Counted from the stretch's first letter, positions 1 to 7,957 are shown. The stretch: 33,612 bases of DNA from Caldifarciminota bacterium (GCA_023129325.1 JAGMCI010000015.1:1-33612), one strand, 5' to 3'. The notes: generated by a model from the letters alone, not told the origin. Numbers and translations are program-made.

Positions 1-589
1 CATCTCCATATTTAACAAAAAAACCTACTAAATCTTCTGTCCTATTTGAAGTTCCCAGGACAAGATAATTTAATTGTTCACCATAATAATAAAGATACAC
101 CATTCTAACACGATGCTTTATCCTATAATATGCTTGAATCCTACGCTGAAAGTCAAACTTCGTTCCCCGAAGCCCTCCTATAAATGGAGAAGAATTCTTA
201 GGGAAAAGTGAATACCCAAGTTTTACTAATTTAGCTACTTTATCTCGTTTTGAGAAAATATCTTTCGGAAGGAGTTTATAGATTCCAAAAGTCTCAAGAA
301 CAGGTGTTATATCAATAGTCTTTGTCCGAACTCCATATTTTTCTGCAACAAGCTTTGCATCCTCCCCACTCTTTGGTTCACTATCTTTCTCGGGCATAAT
401 AAGATTGAATACACGGTCAGCACCAATTGCCCTAACTGCAAGTCCACAAACACAAGCCGAATCAATACCTCCAGAAAGTCCAAGAATAACGCCTTTTGTC
501 CCAAATTTCTGCATACTATCCTTTATAAATTCAGAAATTTGCTGTGCTGTCTGTTCAGCATTAAAATCAATTAGCCTTTTAAAATTCAT
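1..589 (-). CDS. nadE: NAD+ synthetase, 3'-truncated by the window edge
   Basis: Amidates deaminated NAD to NAD+, the last step of NAD synthesis, in the cytoplasm. Reading back from an ATG at 589 gives an open frame to base 1 with the ATP-pyrophosphatase P-loop SGGIDSA about 37 residues in, and GTSNRTE and KYGD near the edge, all NadE signatures. The protein starts directly with the synthetase domain, so there is no N-terminal glutaminase domain and the enzyme is probably ammonia-dependent. A strong Shine-Dalgarno sequence, AAGGAGGG, lies just before the ATG and fixes the start. The C-terminus lies outside the window. Confidence 0.93.
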   Translation of the reverse strand, partial: MNFKRLIDFNAEQTAQQISEFIKDSMQKFGTKGVILGLSGGIDSACVCGLAVRAIGADRVFNLIMPEKDSEPKSGEDAKLVAEKYGVRTKTIDITPVLETFGIYKLLPKDIFSKRDKVAKLVKLGYSLFPKNSSPFIGGLRGTKFDFQRRIQAYYRIKHRVRMVYLYYYGEQLNYLVLGTSNRTEDLVGFFVKYGD

Positions 590-606
590 ATACCCTCCTT
601 GGATTT

Positions 607-634
607 ATAATAGCATACCACTACAAATTGTCAA
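607..634 (-). promoter_or_regulatory. sigma70-type promoter of nadE
   Basis: On the minus strand TTGACA (629-634), 16 bases, then TATTAT (607-612), which is preceded by TGC as in an extended -10. Transcription would start near 600, leaving a leader of about 10 nt that is mostly the ribosome binding site. Confidence 0.6.
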
Positions 635-639
635 GCTTT

Positions 640-863
640 TTTCTTATTTGGAGTTTCCCACTCCATAGTGCTCGTTCCGATTCGTCAGAGTGAAAAGGTC
701 GTGGTGAACCACATTTTTCCAGCTTCCTCCCTACCCGATAGTAGGTAGGTTTCTTTGCCTTTTCTCTTATTTGCCAATAAATTGCAAAACCTCTTCATAG
801 ATTGTAAGACAAAGCTTCAGCTTTGCTTAAATCTGGACAATTTTGTTTACCCTCTCTTTTTCC
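640..863. repeat. gene-free stretch with dispersed repeats
   Basis: I see no gene between the nadE and ferredoxin promoters. The stretch holds a copy (692-714) of a repeat whose core AAGGTCGTGGTGAACCACAT recurs inside lpd (1588-1607) and, degenerate and inverted, at 18850-18868. It also holds an imperfect palindrome CCTACC/GGTAGG (730-749) and a perfect one, CAAAGCT-TC-AGCTTTG (810-825). Confidence 0.6.
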
Positions 864-891
864 TTGACATTTTTGAAAATTGTGCTATAAG
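864..891 (+). promoter_or_regulatory. promoter of the ferredoxin gene
   Basis: TTGACA (864-869), 16 bases, TATAAG (886-891). Start of transcription is expected near 898, just ahead of the AAGGAGG at 901. This rules out an upstream in-frame ATG at 880, which lies inside the promoter. Confidence 0.65.
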
Positions 892-912
892 AAAAACTTA
901 AAGGAGGGTATG

Positions 913-1101
913 ATGCGTGTAAAAATAGATGAAGATGCTTGCACAGGGTGTGGAGTATGTGAATCTTTATGTCCTGATGTTTTTAAAATTGAAGAAGATG
1001 AAAAAGCACATATAATTAATCCCGATGACTGTAATGGTTGTGATTGCCAAGAAGTAATTGATTCCTGCCCAACTCAAGCAATTTTGATAGAGGAAGAATA
1101 A
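913..1101 (+). CDS. small 4Fe-4S ferredoxin
   Basis: A 62-residue cytoplasmic electron carrier. The N-terminal part CTGCGVCESLCP has the C-x2-C-x2-C spacing of a 4Fe-4S site, and the final cluster ligand is the Cys of SCP near the C-terminus, as in single-cluster ferredoxins. The second half also has an unusual CNGCDC stretch, giving extra cysteines that could ligate a second cluster or form a disulfide. The start at 913 (or the adjacent ATG at 910) is set by AAGGAGG at 901-907; 913 has the better spacing. It ends in front of a terminator, so it is probably transcribed alone. Confidence 0.88.
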   Translation: MRVKIDEDACTGCGVCESLCPDVFKIEEDEKAHIINPDDCNGCDCQEVIDSCPTQAILIEEE

Positions 1102-1121
1102 ATAAAAAAATGTCATAAATC

Positions 1122-1175
1122 ACTCCGATTCCTGTCTGCTAACAGGCAAGATGTATTTTATCGGAGTCTTTTTTT
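1122..1175 (+). terminator. Rho-independent terminator with a nested repeat
   Basis: Stem ACTCCGAT (1122-1129) with ATCGGAGT (1160-1167), followed by C and seven T's (1169-1175). A second hairpin, CCTGT/ACAGG (1131-1146), sits in the loop and looks like an inserted dispersed palindrome. The 3' arm contains the GGAG at 1163-1166 that is the only plausible ribosome binding site of lpd, whose ATG follows the T-run directly. Confidence 0.75.
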
Positions 1176-2600
1176 ATGCATAAATTTGATATCGCCATAA
1201 TAGGAAGTGGCTCGGCTGGCTATGTGGCAGGAATTAGGGGGGCTCAACTTGGCTCCCGAGTGTGTATTATAGAAAAAAGCAAGATAGGTGGAGTTTGTCT
1301 TAATCAGGGCTGTATACCAACTAAAGCACTTCTTGCAACTGTTAAAACACTTAATACCATAAAAGAAGCTCAGGATTTTGGGATAAGTGTTAACTCACCA
1401 TCGGCTGAACTCTGGCTGAAGCCGAAGATTAACTTTAAACAGGTAATAGATAGAAAGAATAAGATTGTTCAAAGATTAGTAGCAGGAGTTAATTTTTTAC
1501 TTAAGCAAAATAAAATAGATATATTTCATGAAACAGCAATTATTAGGGAACCACTCCGTGGACTTCGGCGAGCTCAGTCAAGTCGTGAAGGTCGTGGTGA
1601 ACCACATTATTTAAAAGTCGGCAATGAAACAATTGAGGCAAAATCAATAATAATTGCTACTGGTTCAAGACCATTCAGTCCATTTAAGATTGACGGAAAT
1701 CATATTGTATCATCAGATGAGGCACTGAATTTTGACCAGCCACCTAAAAGTATCTTAATTATTGGTGGTGGAGTCATAGGGGTTGAATTTGCAACCATTT
1801 TTAGTGGCTTTGGCTCTCAGGTCACATTAGTTGAGATGTTGCCATGTATTTTACCTGAAGTTAAGGATAAAAAAATAGTTCAAGTTTTGAGAAAAAGTCT
1901 TCTAAATCAAGAAATAAAAATAATAGAAGGAAACAAAGTAGAGGAGCTAAATTGCACTGATAAAGGCGTTTTGACTTCACTTTCAAATGGTAAAGAAATT
2001 TTAAGTGAAAAGGTTCTTGTAGCTTGCGGCAGAATTCCAAATTCAGAAGATTTTGAATCTCTGAGATTAAAAATTAAAAACCACAGTATTGTTGTTAATA
2101 AATTTATGCGCACAAACATTCCTAATATTTATGCTTGTGGTGATGTAGTGGGACCTCCTTTACTTGCTCATAAGGCTTCCAAAGAAGGAGAGATAGCTGT
2201 TGAAAATGCATCTGGCTTAAATCATAAAATGGACTATAATTCAATTCCAAACTGCATTTTTTCAGAACCTGAAATTGCCTGGGTTGGTAAATTTGAATCC
2301 GAAGTTAAAAATGCAAAGGTTGGCGAGTATCCGTTTCAAGGAATCGGCAAAGCCCTTTGCATTGGTGAGACTATGGGCTTTGTGAAGGTCATAGTAAATG
2401 AGAAAAACAAAGTTAAGGGAGTTCAAATTATAGGCCCTAATGCCTCAGACCTTATTCCAATTGGAGTTCTTGCAGTAAAGAAGGGTTTATCCGCTGAGGA
2501 GCTTGGCGAACTTGTGTATCCTCATCCAACCCTTTCAGAAGCTTTAAGGGAAGCAAGTTTAGATGTAGCCCACCGTGCTATTCATAAGATTAAGAAATGA
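1176..2600 (+). CDS. lpdA: dihydrolipoyl dehydrogenase (E3)
   Basis: FAD flavoprotein that reoxidises dihydrolipoamide of 2-oxoacid dehydrogenase or glycine-cleavage complexes with NAD+. The 474-residue protein has the FAD-binding GSGSAG near residue 11, the redox-active disulfide in GGVCLNQGCIPTK, the ATGSRP turn, the NAD-binding GGGVIGVEFA, the second FAD site ACGDV, and the C-terminal HPTLSE with the catalytic His. Two stretches look inserted: residues about 73-83 (SPSAELWLKPK) and about 124-144 (EPLRGLRRAQSSREGRGEPH). The second is encoded by a dispersed repeat. No other lipoate-complex gene is nearby. Confidence 0.95.
   Translation: MHKFDIAIIGSGSAGYVAGIRGAQLGSRVCIIEKSKIGGVCLNQGCIPTKALLATVKTLNTIKEAQDFGISVNSPSAELWLKPKINFKQVIDRKNKIVQRLVAGVNFLLKQNKIDIFHETAIIREPLRGLRRAQSSREGRGEPHYLKVGNETIEAKSIIIATGSRPFSPFKIDGNHIVSSDEALNFDQPPKSILIIGGGVIGVEFATIFSGFGSQVTLVEMLPCILPEVKDKKIVQVLRKSLLNQEIKIIEGNKVEELNCTDKGVLTSLSNGKEILSEKVLVACGRIPNSEDFESLRLKIKNHSIVVNKFMRTNIPNIYACGDVVGPPLLAHKASKEGEIAVENASGLNHKMDYNSIPNCIFSEPEIAWVGKFESEVKNAKVGEYPFQGIGKALCIGETMGFVKVIVNEKNKVKGVQIIGPNASDLIPIGVLAVKKGLSAEELGELVYPHPTLSEALREASLDVAHRAIHKIKK
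1547..1606. repeat. dispersed repeat exapted into lpd
   Basis: About 60 bp, a multiple of three, inside lpd. Its 3' end is identical over at least 20 bases to intergenic DNA at 695-714 and resembles, inverted, 18850-18876. It has partly palindromic ends (GGAACCAC... and ...GTGGTGAACCAC). It adds about 20 Arg-rich residues just before the second strand of the NAD/FAD region and leaves the frame open. Confidence 0.7.
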
Positions 2601-2674
2601 GTAAGCGAAAGCAAAAGAAAAAACCTCGCAGAATAAAACGCGGCAAGCCCAATAAACCTCCAGGCAAGACCTAA
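2597..2674 (+). CDS. tiny highly basic protein overlapping lpd
   Basis: An ATG overlapping the lpd stop codon (ATGA) opens a 25-codon frame, MSKRKQKKKPRRIKRGKP plus seven residues. Thirteen residues are Lys or Arg, with prolines towards the end. The overlap suggests translational coupling to lpd. The composition resembles very small ribosomal proteins of the THX kind or other RNA-binding peptides, but I do not recognise the family. The gene is below the size most gene finders report. Confidence 0.45.
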   Translation: MSKRKQKKKPRRIKRGKPNKPPGKT

Positions 2675-2699
2675 ACCACAGAGGACATAGAGTAATTCA

Positions 2700-2725
2700 T
2701 CCCGCACCTATGCATAGGTGCGGGA
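2700..2725. repeat. 26-bp perfect palindrome, possible terminator
   Basis: TCCCGCACCTATG/CATAGGTGCGGGA is a perfect inverted repeat with no loop bases beyond the centre, after the lpd-small protein pair. It is followed only by CTCTTTC, so it is a weak intrinsic terminator at best. It looks like a GC-rich dispersed palindrome. It is flanked by degenerate 'ccacagaggacatagag' and 'aatctgtgtaatctgtggct' repeats. Confidence 0.6.
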
Positions 2726-2781
2726 CTCTTTCAATCTCTGTTTATATTTATACAATCTGTGTAATCTGTGGCTGTTTTTTC

Positions 2782-2811
2782 TTGACAATATGAATAAGAA
2801 TAAAGTATAAT
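2782..2811 (+). promoter_or_regulatory. consensus promoter giving a leaderless mRNA
   Basis: TTGACA (2782-2787), 18 bases, TATAAT (2806-2811). The ATG at 2816 follows after only four bases, with a second ATG at 2819, so the expected start of transcription falls on or beside the start codon. No Shine-Dalgarno sequence is possible. Confidence 0.7.
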
Positions 2812-2815
2812 ACAA

Positions 2816-3787
2816 ATGATGTTAAAGTCGTTAGCAATTTTACCTTTTTTAATATTGGCGGGATGCACTCAATATAAGCCACCATACGCTATAGGAAAGT
2901 CTACACAGATTGTTGTTATAAGCAAAAATAATATTTATCCTGAAATCAAAGATTTGCTTTCTGCCTCCCTTGAAAGAGTCATTTACACTCCTACCACTGA
3001 ATATATCTTTGATATTAAAAAGGCATCTCCGGAAAAATTTAAAGAATTAAATTACAAACCAAATATCCTAATTGCTGGACTTATTGGTGAACCCTTTATT
3101 GATTCAATCCTGGTACCTGAGGCAAAGAAAAAGATATTATCTGGAGAATCATATATTTTTGGGAAACAAGACCTCTTTATTTCTGGACAATATGTTCTTA
3201 TTATAGCAACACCCACAGTTGAAAAGTTGAGAAAAGTTATAAAAGATAATTCAGATTTGATATTTAATTACTTTGCAGAGGGAGTGAGAAAAAGACTTAA
3301 AGAAATTTTATATAAGGATGGCTATCAGGAAGAATTAGCCAAGAATTTACAAACAAAATACGGTTTCTCAATATCCATTCCGCCAAACTGGCTCTTGGCA
3401 CAGGATAAAGTTGGATTTGTAGAGTTCATACATCATTTTCCTGACCGTATTATATCAATATATTGGGAAGCAAGCCCGGGCAATGAATTGAACAAAGAAG
3501 AAGTAATATCCTTGCGTAATAAAATTGGAGCTAAATATTATGATGGTGATACAGTAGACACTTTGCGAACCAATTTTTACTGGGTTCAATTTCATGGTCT
3601 TCTAACAGGAAAGCTTGATGGCATCTGGGAAAACGATGAACAAGTAACAGGAGGTCCTTTTAGGTCTTATTTTTTCACAAGTTCTGGCAGGCTTTATTGC
3701 ATAGATATGCACATCTTTGCTCCTGGAGAAAAGAAATGGCGTTGGCTTCAGCAACTTGAAATAATATGCGACACATTTCAGGGATAA
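2816..3787 (+). CDS. DUF4837-like lipoprotein
   Basis: A 323-residue exported protein with a lipoprotein signal: hydrophobic h-region followed by LILAGC (Cys at about 17). The C-terminal part, with GIWENDEQVTGGPF and then FAPGEKKWRWLQQLE, matches my memory of the DUF4837 family of FCB-group lipoproteins, whose function is unknown. The start is either of two adjacent ATGs (2816, 2819) immediately behind the promoter. It lies upstream of the PorV-like gene but has its own promoter. Confidence 0.65.
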   Translation: MMLKSLAILPFLILAGCTQYKPPYAIGKSTQIVVISKNNIYPEIKDLLSASLERVIYTPTTEYIFDIKKASPEKFKELNYKPNILIAGLIGEPFIDSILVPEAKKKILSGESYIFGKQDLFISGQYVLIIATPTVEKLRKVIKDNSDLIFNYFAEGVRKRLKEILYKDGYQEELAKNLQTKYGFSISIPPNWLLAQDKVGFVEFIHHFPDRIISIYWEASPGNELNKEEVISLRNKIGAKYYDGDTVDTLRTNFYWVQFHGLLTGKLDGIWENDEQVTGGPFRSYFFTSSGRLYCIDMHIFAPGEKKWRWLQQLEIICDTFQG

Positions 3788-3790
3788 AAC

Positions 3791-3818
3791 TTGACAAAAG
3801 ATAGATTTTATATATAAT
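3791..3818 (+). promoter_or_regulatory. consensus promoter of the porV-accA pair
   Basis: TTGACA (3791-3796), 16 bases, TATAAT (3813-3818), then seven bases to the ATG at 3826. Transcription should start at or one base before the A of ATG, so this is a second predicted leaderless mRNA. Confidence 0.7.
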
Positions 3819-3825
3819 TATATTT

Positions 3826-4737
3826 ATGCGAAAACTTTTAGTGCTTATATTTTTAATGCTTGCTGGTTCTGGGTTTGGTAAGAGTTGGTATAAGAATTGG
3901 TGGGATAACTTCAGTAATTGGTGCAATAGTAAAGAAAGTGGCGTAGGACTTGCTTGGCTTAAACTTGCTCCCAGCGCAAGAGGCATTTCACTTGGCAATG
4001 CTGGTGTTAGTTCAGACCCTACAGCTTTATGGTGGAATCCAGCAGGTCTTGCAATGAGCAAAGGACTTCAAGTTAATTTTACTCATACTCAACACTTCTT
4101 AGGATTAAGGAATGAATTTTTTGGAGTGTCAAAGAAAATGGGAACTCAGGCTTTTGGACTCTCGTTAAGTGGAATATTCGCAGATGGTTTTGAACTCAGA
4201 AATGAGAGACAGGACTTACTTGGGGAGTTTGGGGTGCATAATTTTATGGTAAGTGTAGGTTATGCAAGAAATTTGAGTAAAGATTTTAACTTAGGGCTCA
4301 CAGCAAAAATGATTTATGAGCGGATATATGTTTATGACTTCAAGAGTTGGCTTCTTGATTTTGGTTTTTCTTATACTCCATATCCCGATTTATGGCTTAC
4401 AGGCACAATTGTTAATTTAGGCCCGAAGCCGAAGTTTGAGAAAGAATATATTAAACCACCCCGTGCCTGGAGGATTGGAGCAAACTATGAGATAAAAAAG
4501 TTTTTGTTTTCCATTTCTCTAAACAAATATATAGATGCAATATTAAGAGGCGGTATGGGGATTGAATATGAACTAAACCCTTATTTATCATTAAGAGGAG
4601 GTTATAAGATTAGATACGACACAGAGACCCTTTCTCTGGGCTTTGGAATTAAGTATAAAGGATTTACAATTGATTATGCCTTTAGACCTTATACACTAAA
4701 GCTTGGTTCTTCCCACATATTTACAATCACAAGATGA
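3826..4737 (+). CDS. PorV/PorQ-like outer-membrane beta-barrel protein
   Basis: A 303-residue protein with a signal peptide (MRKLLVLIFLMLAGSGFG). It has the family hallmark near the N-terminus: KLAPSARGISLGNAGVSSDP followed by ALWWNPAGLA. The rest alternates hydrophobic strands with turns, as in a FadL-like barrel. In Bacteroidota such proteins serve the type IX secretion system (PorV) or surface attachment; no other T9SS gene is visible here, so the exact role is open. The stop overlaps the accA start (ATGA at 4734-4737), meaning the two are co-translated. Confidence 0.82.
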   Translation: MRKLLVLIFLMLAGSGFGKSWYKNWWDNFSNWCNSKESGVGLAWLKLAPSARGISLGNAGVSSDPTALWWNPAGLAMSKGLQVNFTHTQHFLGLRNEFFGVSKKMGTQAFGLSLSGIFADGFELRNERQDLLGEFGVHNFMVSVGYARNLSKDFNLGLTAKMIYERIYVYDFKSWLLDFGFSYTPYPDLWLTGTIVNLGPKPKFEKEYIKPPRAWRIGANYEIKKFLFSISLNKYIDAILRGGMGIEYELNPYLSLRGGYKIRYDTETLSLGFGIKYKGFTIDYAFRPYTLKLGSSHIFTITR

Positions 4738-5693
4738 CTCGTATATGGCTTGAGTTCGAGCGTCCAATAGCTGACCTTGAGCGTAAGATAGAGGAATTAC
4801 AGACTATAGCTTCAGATGAAAGCCTTGATGTAAGTGAAGAAATTGAGAAGCTAAAGGCTAAATCTGCCGAGCTAAAGAAGCAAGTATACTCAAATCTTAC
4901 CCCTTGGCAAAGAGTACAACTTGCAAGACATCTAAACAGACCTTATCTTTCAGATTATATTAAATTAATGTTTACTGATTTTCTTGAATTACATGGAGAT
5001 GGATGCTTTAGGGATGACCCTGCTATGATTGCTGGAATTGGAAAAATAGACGGTAAATCAGTTGTTCTTGTAGGGCATGAAAAAGGGCGTAAGACAAAAG
5101 ACAAGCTCTATCGCAATTTTGGCATGGCACATCCTGAAGGTTACCGTAAAGCTTTGCGTGTTATGAAAATTGGAGAAAAATTCGGCAAACCAATTATTAG
5201 CTTAATAGATACACCTGGTGCTTATCCTGGTATAGGAGCAGAGGAAAGGGGACAAGCTCAGGCTATTGCTCAAAATATAAAAGCAATGTCCACCTTGAGA
5301 GTTCCAATTATTGTAATAGTAACAGGAGAAGGAGGCTCAGGAGGAGCACTTGGAATTGGAGTTGGAGATATAGTCTTAGTACAGGAATATGCTTTTTATT
5401 CTGTAATCTCACCTGAAGGCTGTGCTTCAATTTTATGGAGAGATGCAAAAAAGGCTCCAGACGCAGCTGAGGCTTTGCACATTACTGCTCAAGATTTATT
5501 AAAACTTAAAGTAATAGACGGAATCATTAAAGAACCAGAAGGAGGAGCACACAGAGATTACGAAAAAAGTGCATCTATTTTAAAGCAAACAATTTTAGAA
5601 AATTTAAACCACCTCTCTTCTATCCCTCCTGATGCCCTAATAGAAAAAAGATTAAATAAGTTTGAGTCTATGGGGATTTATAAAAAGACCTAA
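4734..5693 (+). CDS. accA: acetyl-CoA carboxylase, carboxyltransferase subunit alpha
   Basis: With AccD it moves the carboxyl group from biotin to acetyl-CoA to make malonyl-CoA, the committed step of fatty-acid synthesis. The 319-residue length is normal for AccA. The sequence runs from the N-terminal helical ERPIADLERKIEEL through ELHGDGCFRDDPA, GKSVVLVGHEKGR, the crotonase-fold TPGAYPGIGAEERGQA, and GEGGSGGALGIGVGD to SPEGCASILWRD. It overlaps the PorV-like gene by four bases. No accD is in the window. Confidence 0.96.
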   Translation: MTRIWLEFERPIADLERKIEELQTIASDESLDVSEEIEKLKAKSAELKKQVYSNLTPWQRVQLARHLNRPYLSDYIKLMFTDFLELHGDGCFRDDPAMIAGIGKIDGKSVVLVGHEKGRKTKDKLYRNFGMAHPEGYRKALRVMKIGEKFGKPIISLIDTPGAYPGIGAEERGQAQAIAQNIKAMSTLRVPIIVIVTGEGGSGGALGIGVGDIVLVQEYAFYSVISPEGCASILWRDAKKAPDAAEALHITAQDLLKLKVIDGIIKEPEGGAHRDYEKSASILKQTILENLNHLSSIPPDALIEKRLNKFESMGIYKKT

Positions 5694-5716
5694 AATAAAA
5701 AGCCCCAGAGTTATCC

Positions 5717-6637
5717 TCAGTATTCTATTATTTTACAGAACTTTTTGAGCATTAAGTCAGTTGTGAGTTGATTTGTGGAACCCTCAAATTCAAGTGCCGT
5801 TAAATAGGCATCAGTTCTGAAGAGTTTGGTAAGCGAAGGCTCAATTTGCTTTATTTCTTCTTTAGTTAGCTTAAAAATAATATCTTGAGAATAGTCTCTC
5901 CTGAATCCAAACATTCTTTGATATTTGCCAATCCTGAATGGCTGTATTGCAGCTTGCCAGGGTATGTGTTGAGTGATGAGAAATAATTGTATCCTTGTAT
6001 TGCCGCGTGCAAGTCTTGAAATTTGAAGTGGGAAAAAGAGATAAGGTGATTCGAACTCGTAAATAAGGGGAACTACGCTTTTTGGGTCCTTGCTGAGTTC
6101 TATAATATCAAATACAAAATAAGGAATATCACTCTTTAAATATTTTTTAATAATGCCCTGAAGCTCTTTTGGAAGAGAGAGAGTGTCAACACCTTGTTTT
6201 TTTATAAAATCTAACGCCCAATCCACAAATTCCTGATACTTCAAAGCCTTGACACAGGTAATATTATGAGGTCCAATCTCTTTATGAAAGATGAGTTCAA
6301 CTCCTGGCACGGCTCCAGGAAGCGCCTTCCCCCTGAAAAGTGCTTCCATTTTTGGTGCATTTTTTCGTATCAGTTTTTGAACTTCTTTAAAAGATTCAAA
6401 ACTGCCACTATCCACAACAGGTTCTGAGGGTAATGGCAAAATCTCAAGTACTTTGCACTCTGTATCTGCACGCGCATCTACTGATAGAATCATAATCTCC
6501 TTCTTCCCATTCCAGCCAATAATTGCCTTTTGTCCTGGTTCATATATTGAGATATTTGGCATAGAAATTGGAATCATTCCTTTATCAGCACTCGCCAGAG
6601 ATGCCATAAATATAATAAATAAAGCATACTTTTTCAT
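5717..6637 (-). CDS. DUF2330-like exported protein
   Basis: About 306 residues, with a signal peptide ending near ASA. The mature start ADKGMIP, followed by YEPGQKAIIGWNGKKEIMILSVDA, then LEILPLPSEPVVDSGSF, matches the N-terminal half of DUF2330 proteins, which are exported and of unknown role. Two ATGs (6640, 6637) follow GGAAGGGGGA; 6637 has the better spacing. It is the last gene of the long minus-strand run and converges on accA with only 23 bases between the two stop codons. Confidence 0.65.
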   Translation of the reverse strand: MKKYALFIIFMASLASADKGMIPISMPNISIYEPGQKAIIGWNGKKEIMILSVDARADTECKVLEILPLPSEPVVDSGSFESFKEVQKLIRKNAPKMEALFRGKALPGAVPGVELIFHKEIGPHNITCVKALKYQEFVDWALDFIKKQGVDTLSLPKELQGIIKKYLKSDIPYFVFDIIELSKDPKSVVPLIYEFESPYLFFPLQISRLARGNTRIQLFLITQHIPWQAAIQPFRIGKYQRMFGFRRDYSQDIIFKLTKEEIKQIEPSLTKLFRTDAYLTALEFEGSTNQLTTDLMLKKFCKIIEY

Positions 6638-6649
6638 CATTCCCCCTTC

Positions 6650-6710
6650 CGCTGTTCTTTCCCCAATTTATTGGAGATTTAGAACAGCGAGAATCCCGAT
6701 TTATCGGGAT
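6650..6710. repeat. two adjacent hairpins between dgt and the DUF2330-like gene
   Basis: CGCTGTTCT (6650-6658) pairs with AGAACAGCG (6681-6689). Next to it, ATCCCGAT (6693-6700) pairs with ATCGGGAT (6703-6710). On the minus strand they follow the dgt stop without a T-run, so they are more likely RNA-processing or dispersed palindromic elements than terminators. Confidence 0.5.
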
Positions 6711-6728
6711 GCATACAATATCTGTGTC

Positions 6729-7886
6729 TTACATTTTGGTATATGGCGTAAAGAGGCGCTCATATTCATCTTGGGCAAACCTGTCTGTCATTCCACTTAT
6801 ATAATCACAAACTACACGATATTTGTTAGTATATTTAAGTCTTGCTACAAAGTCAGGTGGAAGTTGTTTTAAATCACTAATATATGTATTGAAAAGGTCT
6901 TTTATATACCTCTTTGCCTTATCCCGTTGTTTAACTACTTTATAATGAAAATAAAGGTTATTATAAAGAAAATCTCTAAGTTCGCTCTGGAGTTTCGTCT
7001 GATGAGAACTAAATTTTACAATAAGTGGCTTGGACCTGACATCAGCAACTGATTTTATATCAAGGTCTCGTAGTTTCTCAGTTGTATAGGTAATTACATC
7101 TATTGTTTGACAATTGATTAACTTTCTTATTGCGTTGCGAATTTGAAGTGATTCATTTTCATTTATAAGCTTCTTCTTTGTTTCAGCCCATATTTTATTC
7201 CAGATGGTAATTCCATTTAGCTGATTAAGTGTAATATATCCTGCTTTTAAACCATCGTCAAGGTCATGTGCGTTATAAGCAATTTCATCTGCCACATTTA
7301 TTACCTGGGCTTCAAGAGTTGGAGAACTTGGAGGAAGGAATTCAGAAAGCCCATCAAGGTTTGGAATATCGTAACTCGTAGTATGTTTAATTATTCCTTC
7401 TCTTGCCTCAAAAGTTAAATTAAGTCCTTTGAATCCAGGGTATCTCTCTTCAAGCTCATCCACCACCCTCAGTCCTTGGCGGTTATGCTCAAATCCTCCA
7501 TGTCCTTTCATAAGGAGAGCTAACTCTTCCCCACCCGCATGTCCAAACGGTGGATGACCAATATCATGGGCTAAAGAGATAGCATCCGCTAAATCTTCAT
7601 TGAGTCCAAGAACACGGGCAATGGTGCGTGCAATTTGGTTTACCTCAATTGTATGAGTTAGTCGTGTGCGATAGTAATCTCCTTCATGATTAACAAAAAC
7701 TTGTGTCTTATACTCAAGTCTGCGAAAAGCAGTGCAATGAATAATGCGGTCTCTATCTCTTTGATAACAAGTTCGATATAAAGCAGCTTTTTCAGAATAT
7801 TTCCTGCCCTTTGCATTCACGGACTTCATTGCATATGGAGCAAGAATTTTTGCCTCTAACTTCTCAAACTCTTCTCTTGTCCTCAT
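6729..7886 (-). CDS. dgt: deoxyguanosinetriphosphate triphosphohydrolase-like protein
   Basis: HD-domain enzyme that hydrolyses dNTPs to deoxynucleosides and triphosphate, adjusting dNTP pools. The 385-residue protein has RDRIIHCTAFRRLEYKTQVF, RLTHTIEV, the metal-binding AHDIGHPPFGHAGE-like core (AHDIGHPPFGHAGG) and, further on, NVADEIAYNAHDLDDG. The length and motifs fit the type 2 subfamily. It lies 18 bases after pyrC in a run of nucleotide genes, and its leader is made of a dispersed GACTTCTGACTT-type repeat. Confidence 0.93.
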   Translation of the reverse strand: MRTREEFEKLEAKILAPYAMKSVNAKGRKYSEKAALYRTCYQRDRDRIIHCTAFRRLEYKTQVFVNHEGDYYRTRLTHTIEVNQIARTIARVLGLNEDLADAISLAHDIGHPPFGHAGGEELALLMKGHGGFEHNRQGLRVVDELEERYPGFKGLNLTFEAREGIIKHTTSYDIPNLDGLSEFLPPSSPTLEAQVINVADEIAYNAHDLDDGLKAGYITLNQLNGITIWNKIWAETKKKLINENESLQIRNAIRKLINCQTIDVITYTTEKLRDLDIKSVADVRSKPLIVKFSSHQTKLQSELRDFLYNNLYFHYKVVKQRDKAKRYIKDLFNTYISDLKQLPPDFVARLKYTNKYRVVCDYISGMTDRFAQDEYERLFTPYTKM

Positions 7887-7887
7887 A

Positions 7888-7957
7888 AAGTCAGAAGTCA
7901 GATGTTAGAAGTCAGAATTTCTGTCTTCTGTTCTCTGTTTTCTGTTTTGCATTACAA
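7888..7957. repeat. simple degenerate repeat spanning the pyrC 3' end and dgt leader
   Basis: Read on the plus strand it is a series of AAGTCAGA and TCTGTTTTCTGT-like units. It encodes the last residues of PyrC (QNRKQRTEDRNSDF), which have no counterpart in ordinary dihydroorotases, and supplies the pyrC stop codon. Confidence 0.55.

Noticed and set aside
880-912. Upstream start for the ferredoxin gene at 880
   Set aside because: It lies between the -35 and -10 boxes, ahead of the expected transcription start; the ATGs at 910 and 913 follow a strong ribosome binding site.
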